DNA from: an uncultured Clostridia bacterium
GTDB lineage: Bacteria; Bacillota; Clostridia; Christensenellales; CAG-314
Length of the DNA stretch: 34,874 nucleotides
Direction: 5' to 3'
Assembly (NCBI GenBank): GCA_947625725.1
Contig: CANQPI010000020.1
Coordinates: 1 to 34,874 of the forward strand
The notes under the pieces are model-generated. The model did not search any database. It had not been told where the DNA came from and saw nothing but the letters and a program-made list of their open reading frames with translations. The position numbers were made by a program, and so were the translations under genes. Below, piece after piece: positions 29,644-34,874 of the stretch. Numbering within the stretch: the first letter of the stretch is position 1; each line of letters begins with the position of its first letter.

Positions 29644-30462
29644 TCAGTCCTTTTTGTTGCCGAACAGCGCAAATATACGCACCAGCAACTCCAAAATCTC
29701 CATATACAGGTAAATAAGGCTGGTGGTAAGGCTAAACGCAAGTATCCATTCGAACTTTTTGTCCGCGCCCGCCTGCACCATATAGTCTATGTTTTGAATA
29801 TCCCAAAACACGGTAACGGTGGCAAAGATAACGCAGAAAAACGCCAACGCCGCCTGAACTCCCAATAGCAAAGCCAAGTTGCCGCTTTGCGCGGCGACAA
29901 GCCACACCACGGGGACGCATATCAACTCCACCAAAACAAAACTGATCGCGGCGATCGCCATGCCGAGCGCAAATCTGCTGCTAATGCGCGCGCCCAAGCC
30001 CTTGTAGAGCAACAGACACATGGCAAACACCACGCCCGTACCCAACAACGCAGCCAAAGACACTCCCGGCGCAAACATATTGACGAAACCCGCAATAGCC
30101 CCCAAAAACACGCCTTGCATCAAGCAATACAGCGGTCCAATGACCTTTGCCGCGGCGGGGTTGAATATCAGCACTATCGACCCGACGATCATTGCCACGC
30201 CCGAAACGGCGGCGATCACAACGCCTATCAACACAAGCCGATAGAGCGTTTCCTCCTGCAAATTGCCCGCCTCGACGTTGAATATCGTCAACCAAAGCGC
30301 AACTTCCGTCACGATCGCCACGACTATCGTCAAAACCACCAAAAAAATGCTTTTGCCCGTCACCCCGCGATAGGTGGCGGCGTTTTGTTCCACCGCCATG
30401 CCGCCGCGACGTTGCAAACGCGTCCAACGACGCATGTAGGGATTTCCGAATCGACTAAACAA
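29644..30462 (-). CDS. Bax inhibitor-1/YccA family membrane protein
   Basis: This 272-aa integral membrane protein has seven hydrophobic helices from about residue 40 to the end, and the family's C-terminal block FWDIQNIDYMVQAG followed by SLIYLYMEILELLVRIF. Family members are putative calcium- or proton-leak channels or protease modulators. A TTG at 30462 is proposed as the start, because GGAGG lies exactly 7 nt upstream and the product then begins MFSRFGNPYMRRW. The next in-frame ATG is nine codons further in and has no ribosome-binding site. The leader of about 127 nt holds three GC-rich hairpins. Confidence 0.9.
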   Translation of the reverse strand: MFSRFGNPYMRRWTRLQRRGGMAVEQNAATYRGVTGKSIFLVVLTIVVAIVTEVALWLTIFNVEAGNLQEETLYRLVLIGVVIAAVSGVAMIVGSIVLIFNPAAAKVIGPLYCLMQGVFLGAIAGFVNMFAPGVSLAALLGTGVVFAMCLLLYKGLGARISSRFALGMAIAAISFVLVELICVPVVWLVAAQSGNLALLLGVQAALAFFCVIFATVTVFWDIQNIDYMVQAGADKKFEWILAFSLTTSLIYLYMEILELLVRIFALFGNKKD

Positions 30463-30477
30463 AGTTTTACCTCCATT

Positions 30478-30565
30478 GTTGCGCCACGCGGCGCAGCACA
30501 AGCAGATTTTGTTGCAACGCCCTGCGGCGCAGCGAAAATTATTTGCTCCGCCTTGCGGCGTCGCA
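30478..30565 (-). repeat. Three successive GC-rich hairpins in the Bax-inhibitor leader
   Basis: On the minus strand, in transcript order, three similar small hairpins occur. CGCC-GCAA-GGCG lies at 30560-30549, CGCC-GCAG-GGCG at 30529-30518, and GCGCC-GCGT-GGCGC at 30494-30481. All have 4-nt loops starting GC and are about 31-36 nt apart, separated by A/T-rich spacers. The last one ends a few bases before the ribosome-binding site of the Bax-inhibitor gene. Confidence 0.65.
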
Positions 30566-30595
30566 ATGTAATTATAGTCCAAAATTTCCTGTATT

Positions 30596-30624
30596 AGTAT
30601 AACATACAATCCCGATATACGCAA
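30596..30624 (-). promoter_or_regulatory. Sigma-A promoter of the Bax-inhibitor/DUF2804 operon
   Basis: On the minus strand, TTGCGT (30624-30619) and TATACT (30601-30596) are separated by 17 bp. Transcription should start near 30589. Confidence 0.65.
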
Positions 30625-30637
30625 GGTTATTTTTTGC

Positions 30638-30666
30638 TTGACAAATTTCCGCTCGAAAACTACAAT
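30638..30666 (+). promoter_or_regulatory. Sigma-A promoter of glyQS
   Basis: TTGACA (30638-30643) and TACAAT (30661-30666) are separated by 17 bp. The expected leader is only about 22 nt, so there is no room for a T-box. Confidence 0.85.
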
Positions 30667-30694
30667 GAAAGCAAACAAAACGAGGTGCAAAACT

Positions 30695-32083
30695 ATGACT
30701 CAACTTACTATGGACAAGTTGGTAAATCTGTGCAAAGGGCGCGGATTTGTGTACGCGGGCAGCGAAATTTACGGCGGACTTGCCAATTCGTGGGACTACG
30801 GTCCGCTGGGCGTGGAAATGAAGAACAACATCAAACAGGTGTGGTATCGCAAGTTCGTCAAGGAGAACCCGCTCAACGTCGGTATCGACTCGGCGATAAT
30901 AATGAACCCCAAAACTTGGGAAGCCAGCGGACACTTGGGCGGTTTCAGCGATCCGTTGATGGATTGCAAGAGTTGCAAGACCCGTTACCGCGCGGACAAC
31001 CTTATCGAGGAGTACCAAGCCAAGCACGGCGCGGACGTACCCGTCGCCGCCATGACCAACGAGCAAATGGAAAACTACATCGCCGAACACCAAATTCATT
31101 GCCCCGTATGCGGAAAATGCGATTTTACCCCCATACGCAAGTTCAATTTGATGTTCAAAACGTTTGTCGGCGTGACGGAAAACAGCACCTCCACCGTGTA
31201 CTTGCGCCCCGAAACGGCTCAGGGAATTTTCGTCAACTTCAAAAACGTCTGCCGCACCACTCGTCGCAAGTTGCCGTTCGGCATTGGTCAGATAGGCAAA
31301 TCGTTCCGCAACGAGATCACTCCCGGCAACTTCATTTTCCGCACGCGCGAGTTCGAACAAATGGAATTGGAATTTTTCTGCAAACCGGGGACGGACTTGG
31401 AATGGTTTGACTATTGGAAACAATTCTGCAAAGATTGGTTGCTCGCGCTCGGCATGAAAGAGGAAAATTTGCGCCTGCGCGATCACGACAAGGAAGAACT
31501 GTGCTTTTACAGCAAGGCGACGACGGACTTCGAGGTCAAGTTCCCCTTCGGTTGGGGCGAACTGTGGGGCATTGCCGACCGCACCGACTACGATTTGACA
31601 CGTCACTCCGAAGTGAGCGGCGAAACGTTGGACTACACCGACCCCGTCAGCGGCGAAAGGTACGTTCCGTATGTTATCGAGCCGAGTTTGGGCGCGGACA
31701 GAGCGTTCCTTGCCTTTCTTGTAAACGCCTACGACGAGGAGGTCGTCGGCGAAAACGACACGCGCGTCGTGTTGCACCTGCACCCCGAACTTGCGCCTTT
31801 CAAAGCGTGCGTGTTGCCTTTGTCCAAAAAACTCGGCGAAAGCGCAACCGCGCTCTACAACGACTTGCTCAAAGAATTTACTTGCGACTACGACGAGTCG
31901 GGCAGTATCGGCAAACGCTACCGCAGACAGGACGAAATCGGCACTCCGTATTGCATAACCGTTGATTTCGACACGGAAAACGACGGTTGCGTGACGGTGC
32001 GCGATCGCGACAGCATGCAACAGGAACGCGTGGCTATCGCCCAACTCAAAGACTACCTCAAACAAAGAATTTTCATCTACTGA
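30695..32083 (+). CDS. glyQS: Glycyl-tRNA synthetase, homodimeric (alpha2) type
   Basis: This 462-aa class II aminoacyl-tRNA synthetase charges tRNA-Gly. Seen in order: the N-terminal motif [17 protein letters not shown], a zinc-ribbon-like CPVCGKCDF with an earlier CKSC, motif 2 [33 protein letters not shown] and [23 protein letters not shown] follows, then motif 3 [14 protein letters not shown] and the C-terminal anticodon-binding domain. The length is normal. The ATG at 30695 was chosen because GAGGTG precedes it by about 8 nt; earlier in-frame codons lie inside the promoter. It is monocistronic and divergent from the Bax-inhibitor operon. Confidence 0.97.
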   Translation: MTQLTMDKLVNLCKGRGFVYAGSEIYGGLANSWDYGPLGVEMKNNIKQVWYRKFVKENPLNVGIDSAIIMNPKTWEASGHLGGFSDPLMDCKSCKTRYRADNLIEEYQAKHGADVPVAAMTNEQMENYIAEHQIHCPVCGKCDFTPIRKFNLMFKTFVGVTENSTSTVYLRPETAQGIFVNFKNVCRTTRRKLPFGIGQIGKSFRNEITPGNFIFRTREFEQMELEFFCKPGTDLEWFDYWKQFCKDWLLALGMKEENLRLRDHDKEELCFYSKATTDFEVKFPFGWGELWGIADRTDYDLTRHSEVSGETLDYTDPVSGERYVPYVIEPSLGADRAFLAFLVNAYDEEVVGENDTRVVLHLHPELAPFKACVLPLSKKLGESATALYNDLLKEFTCDYDESGSIGKRYRRQDEIGTPYCITVDFDTENDGCVTVRDRDSMQQERVAIAQLKDYLKQRIFIY

Positions 32084-32190
32084 GCAACAAAGATGTCCGA
32101 CCAAGTCGGTGCGCTCGCGCCCCGTAAGGGGTCGGTTTCGCGGAGCAATTTCCCGCTCGTGAAAAAGTCGATTTTCTATTTTCGGCATTG

Positions 32191-32276
32191 CTGTGGTACA
32201 AGTTGTTCTAATCAGAGTTCCGACCTTGTTCACACAGGCGCGAGGGTGTTTGCCTAAGTAATAATTGCATTTGGTC
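32191..32276. repeat. Dispersed palindromic repeat, copy 3 (degenerate left part)
   Basis: CTGTGGTACAAGTTGTTCTA and the following ATCAGAGTTCCGACCTTGTTCACACAGGCGCGAGGGTGT match the left part of copies 1 and 4. The CCCCTGCAAAATAATCTGCA core is degraded here to TTGCCTAAGTAATAATTGCA. No inner arms or right half were found. Confidence 0.7.
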
Positions 32277-32369
32277 AAAAAAATAGGGATTTGAGTGAGC
32301 GCAGGGCGTGTGGACACAACGCACAAGCGGGCAAAACTCAAATCCCTTTTGCAAAAAACTATTTTTTTC
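32277..32369. repeat. Long imperfect inverted repeat after repeat copy 3
   Basis: The left arm AAAAAAATAG plus GGATTTGAGT (32277-32296) pairs with ACTCAAATCC (32336-32345) and CTATTTTTTT (32359-32368). The right arm carries a roughly 13-nt insertion between its two blocks. A smaller GTGT/ACAC hairpin lies at the tip. It replaces the right half expected for copy 3. Confidence 0.65.
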
Positions 32370-32546
32370 AAATAAACCCAAGAGGCAATGATCGTAATAT
32401 TTAGTCGGATTTGACAGTCGAAACTCATCCACCGTCTGACGACGGTCCCCCTTCTCTTGCGTCCCCAAGAGAAGGCTTTTAATGCAGTCGCCGACGTTGT
32501 TTCCCATTATAATGGAAAGCAATATTTTGCTATAACGCAAGTACAA
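32370..32546. other. Noncoding stretch with short palindromes
   Basis: No gene is supported here. Visible structures are ACCGTC with GACGGT (32431-32436 and 32441-32446), CTTCTCTTG with CAAGAGAAG (32451-32459 and 32466-32474), and the perfect 12-bp palindrome CCATTATAATGG (32504-32515). None is followed by a clear T run except the second, which is followed by GCTTTT. Confidence 0.55.
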
Positions 32547-32836
32547 CTTCGCCTCTCGAATGGAAAACTTTCTCCACAGCAACCAACTTTGTTACGGTGC
32601 AAGTTGTCCCAATCAAAGTTACAGCCTTGTTCACACAGGTGCGAGTGTATCCCTCGCAAAATAATCTGCAACACACTTGCCCTTGTAAAAGGGGCACTGA
32701 GGGTGTTGTACAACAAAACAATCTGCAACAAGCACGCAGTGCGCAGTGAAGCCGTTTTGTGTGCAAGCACCCGAAGTGCTGTATGAAGCCTTTTTGCGAG
32801 GGATATGCGAGCGCAAAACTTGCGTTTGGTCGGAAC
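32547..32836. repeat. Dispersed palindromic repeat, copy 4 (expanded or nested)
   Basis: The left flank from ACTTCGCCTCTCGAA matches copy 1 from 56, including CCAACTTTGTTACGGTGCAAGTTG. The outer arms read ATCCCTCGCAAAA near 32650 and TTTTTGCGAGGGAT near 32791; the change in one arm is compensated in the other (CCCTCGCAAAA with TTTTGCGAGGG). The interior is longer than in copies 1 and 2 and contains a second core-like unit (ACAAAACAATCTGCAA ... GAAGCCGTTTTGTGT). The right end AACTTGCGTTTGGTCGGAA matches copy 1 at 270-286. Confidence 0.75.
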
Positions 32837-32845
32837 AAAAGGAGA

Positions 32846-32880
32846 GGGGCTGTGCAGTTAAAATTGCACAGCCCCGTTTT
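32846..32880 (-). terminator. Hairpin terminator downstream of the BIG2 gene
   Basis: An 11-bp perfect stem, GGGGCTGTGCA (32846-32856) with TGCACAGCCCC (32865-32875), encloses an 8-nt loop. GTTTT follows on the plus strand and TCTCCTTTTG on the minus strand. The orientation is chosen because the only nearby gene, 85 bp away, is on the minus strand. The 32881-32960 interval shows nothing else. Confidence 0.65.
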
Positions 32881-32960
32881 CACGAGTTTTTCCCAACCTC
32901 ATGCGCGCAGTCGGAGAAAAAGCACAATGAAAAACTAATTTGTTCGGTAGACAAGATGTT

Positions 32961-34874
32961 TTACCACTCCAATGTTATTCCGATTATTACAAAGTTGTTT
33001 CCAATTTCATAAGGCGCACTGAAATTTATCGTATCGGTCGGTTGGGCAAATTCAAAGCGTTCGGTATACGCACTGCCGAGTTTGCCCGTCCAACTACCGT
33101 CTGACGTTGTGTTTACATCATTTTCGTTGACGGTAAATTCGTTAAATTCTGAAATAGAAGATGAAACGATTTGGAAAGAAACCGCCTTGATTTGATGTGT
33201 TGTTTTTATTTCAATTGTTCCTACGCCCCCTACCGCGCTAGTATACATAAGTCCGTGATTGCTTGCGTTTGTACCCGTTCGTATATTTGTAACGGTAAAG
33301 GAAGTTATTTCGTCCAATTCGGGACACCACACCTTGATAAAGTTGTCCAAAATATCTCCGGTTTGCTTACGTTTGTACAAATCATTGATAACCGTGTCCG
33401 CCGTCAGTCCGCCGGAAAAATCATATACTGCCATATTTGCCGAAAGATCTTTTACAGTGACGGTAAAGGGGGCGGACGTTACGCTTCCGCAAGATACGGT
33501 TATTTCCGTCGTACCCGCTTCAACGCCCGTCACCGTACCGTTGTTGTCCACAGTTGCCTTACCTTCTTGCGAAGAATGCCACTCAATATCCTCAAACGGA
33601 GCATTTTGCGGTACGGGCTCTGCCCTCAAATTGATGAAGGAGCCTTCCAAAACTTCGTTGTCGCCCGTCACCGTGATACCCGTAAGTTGGGGGAAAGTGC
33701 AGGACGTAATTACAGCAGATCGCGATTGGTTGCCACCGCCGCTTTCATTTACCACAGTGTAGGTTTCGCCGTCAAGTTTCAGTATTGCCCGAACAACGAC
33801 AGGGCAATTGTCCAACAGGCCATCTCTCATCTTTGATTGTTCAACAAATTGGCTTGACATTGTGACAAAGTGCATTGTATTGCCGTTGCTACCGTCAATA
33901 TCAAATGTCCACCTGAATTGGCTATACGTCGAGCCTTCTTTTGCCGTACCCGCAACAAAGTATCTTGCTCCCGCGTCGTCGGCGCAAACTTCCACGCCGT
34001 CGCCCGCTTGATCCATAAGGGCTATCGCTTCGTCTATGGAAAGGGGATTGTCTTGCGTGTAACCTTTTTGAGTGTTGTCCAATACTTCCACCGTTACCGT
34101 TGCGGAAATGTCCGTATCTTTGGCTGTGGCTGTTATTGTAGCAGTGCCTTGCGCAACGGCGGTTATTTTACCGTTGACGACCGTTACCTTTTCCGCGTCG
34201 GAAGTACTCCATTCAATATCTTGCGGAGCCTTGGCGGGGGTTACAGTTGCGCTTAGCGTAAGGGTGCTTTCGGGCAAAAGACGTATCGTACCCGTTTTGC
34301 TGATAGTTACTTCTTCGGGTTCGGCGGGTTGTTCAAACACACCGAGTACAGCAAAGTGGTTGCTACCTTTTTGACTGAGTTCTATGCCGCCAATGTTGGT
34401 GTATGTACCCGTGTTGCCGATAATGTACTGACCGTCCCATACAAATACTTGTTCCGTAGCGTTCCACGTCCAATGTTTACCCGCAGTTTGTGCTGTTTTG
34501 TAAACAGCGTTTATGTGACTACCACTGATAGATATTTCAATAAATCTATCGCCCTGCTTGATAAGCCAACCGTCGCCGTCGGCAACGAGTTCTACCATGA
34601 CAGCATTGTTGATGTCTTTGACCGTACCGAAATAATAGGTCGCCGCCATTTGTCCCGTTATATACCAATAGTCGTCGTTTACTTTCATTGCAAAATAGTA
34701 TTCGCCCTCTGTCGGCGTGCTGATAGGTGTAAACACTTTTTCAATGTGCCCTTGGCACTTCTCTGCGCAGACGGGGTCGGTGCATGTTTCGTCAAGACAT
34801 TTGCCGCAAGTTTCGCAAACGTGCTTGCAGACGTGAGGAGTCAGTTTGGGAATCTCTACGGGCTTGCTTATTTC
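32961..34874 (-). CDS. BIG2-domain surface protein with Cys-rich module, 5' end outside the window
   Basis: The frame is open from the window edge (34874) to a stop at 32961, giving at least 637 residues; the N terminus is missing. In order: a Cys-rich module (HVCKHVCETCGKC, then CTDPVCAEKCQGH), and an unrecognised module rich in Trp and Tyr (YYFAMKVNDDYWYITGQ). A BIG2 domain follows (IRLLPESTLTLSATVTPAKA, then GKITAVAQGTATITATA). Next comes a segment (LSIDEAIALMDQAGDGVEV) that looks like an OB-fold module, and a second BIG2 domain (VTGVEAGTTEITVSCG). A C-terminal beta-rich domain ends in VIIGITLEW, with no LPxTG and no membrane anchor at the C terminus. Probably an exported adhesin or enzyme accessory. 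The codons look more A/T-rich than those of its neighbours. Confidence 0.88.
   Translation of the reverse strand, partial: EISKPVEIPKLTPHVCKHVCETCGKCLDETCTDPVCAEKCQGHIEKVFTPISTPTEGEYYFAMKVNDDYWYITGQMAATYYFGTVKDINNAVMVELVADGDGWLIKQGDRFIEISISGSHINAVYKTAQTAGKHWTWNATEQVFVWDGQYIIGNTGTYTNIGGIELSQKGSNHFAVLGVFEQPAEPEEVTISKTGTIRLLPESTLTLSATVTPAKAPQDIEWSTSDAEKVTVVNGKITAVAQGTATITATAKDTDISATVTVEVLDNTQKGYTQDNPLSIDEAIALMDQAGDGVEVCADDAGARYFVAGTAKEGSTYSQFRWTFDIDGSNGNTMHFVTMSSQFVEQSKMRDGLLDNCPVVVRAILKLDGETYTVVNESGGGNQSRSAVITSCTFPQLTGITVTGDNEVLEGSFINLRAEPVPQNAPFEDIEWHSSQEGKATVDNNGTVTGVEAGTTEITVSCGSVTSAPFTVTVKDLSANMAVYDFSGGLTADTVINDLYKRKQTGDILDNFIKVWCPELDEITSFTVTNIRTGTNASNHGLMYTSAVGGVGTIEIKTTHQIKAVSFQIVSSSISEFNEFTVNENDVNTTSDGSWTGKLGSAYTERFEFAQPTDTINFSAPYEIGNNFVIIGITLEW

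Noticed and set aside
30572-32428. Open frame of 618 codons on the minus strand
   Set aside because: It is antisense to glyQS and runs into repeat copy 3; no domain is recognisable.
1-34874. CRISPR array or tRNA genes
   Set aside because: The repeats are dispersed and palindromic, without regular short spacers, and I found no tRNA cloverleaf or rRNA segment in the window.

Overview
The window looks like chromosomal DNA of an anaerobic, spore-forming Gram-positive bacterium, most likely an uncultured gut-type member of the Clostridia (Bacillota). The signs are a recognisable SpoIIID, a PerR with rubredoxin and reverse rubrerythrin, a group II ECF transporter core followed by truA, a TIGR03960/DUF2344 radical-SAM pair, and a surface protein with BIG2 domains and a Cys-rich module typical of such genomes. 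Shine-Dalgarno sites are mostly GGAGG or AGGAG. Sigma-A type promoters with 17-bp spacers are unusually easy to read. The genus assignment is inference; no 16S rRNA gene is present.

Layout: 1-290 repeat copy 1. 292-2270 divergent cyclophilin and M29 aminopeptidase. 2379-6859 (minus) a lipoprotein, then the operon ecfA1-ecfA2-ecfT-truA-small membrane protein. 7026-7433 RNase P RNA with its own promoter and terminator. 7643-12386 (minus) operon exonuclease-hexokinase-radical SAM-DUF2344. 12493-13290 (minus) two half-size TauE/SafE permeases. 13311-16260 a 921-aa two-anchor surface protein with a possible 12-codon leader ORF. 16492-24754 (minus) one long operon: two ComEC-like metallo-beta-lactamase proteins, then aroC, aroB, an aroA-aroE fusion, aroQ and aroK, mostly joined by 4-bp ATGA overlaps. 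24958-26055 (minus) perR, a 36-codon rubredoxin and reverse rubrerythrin; divergent from these are a TtcA-family gene and a DUF697-like membrane protein. 28001-28249 spoIIID with a sigma-E-like promoter. 28640-30462 (minus) Bax-inhibitor-1 homologue and a DUF2804 protein, divergent from glyQS (30695-32083). 32084-32960 repeat-rich noncoding DNA. 32961 to the window edge: a BIG2 surface protein, cut off at its 5' end.

The aro operon carries dehydroquinate synthase, type II dehydroquinase, shikimate dehydrogenase (fused), shikimate kinase, EPSP synthase (fused) and chorismate synthase. That is every step from DAHP to chorismate; only DAHP synthase is absent. Its oddities are the two exported metallo-hydrolase-like proteins at its head, the AroA-AroE fusion, an unusual shikimate-kinase P-loop and a divergent chorismate synthase.

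The most interesting noncoding signals are: (i) a dispersed palindromic repeat family with two near-full copies, one nested or rearranged copy, one degenerate copy and one derived copy that forms the predicted 5' end of the cyclophilin mRNA; (ii) leaderless or near-leaderless starts for perR, the TtcA gene and ecfA1, where the -10 box lies 6-10 nt before ATG; (iii) a PerR-box-like palindrome over the perR -10; (iv) a row of three GC-rich hairpins in the Bax-inhibitor leader.
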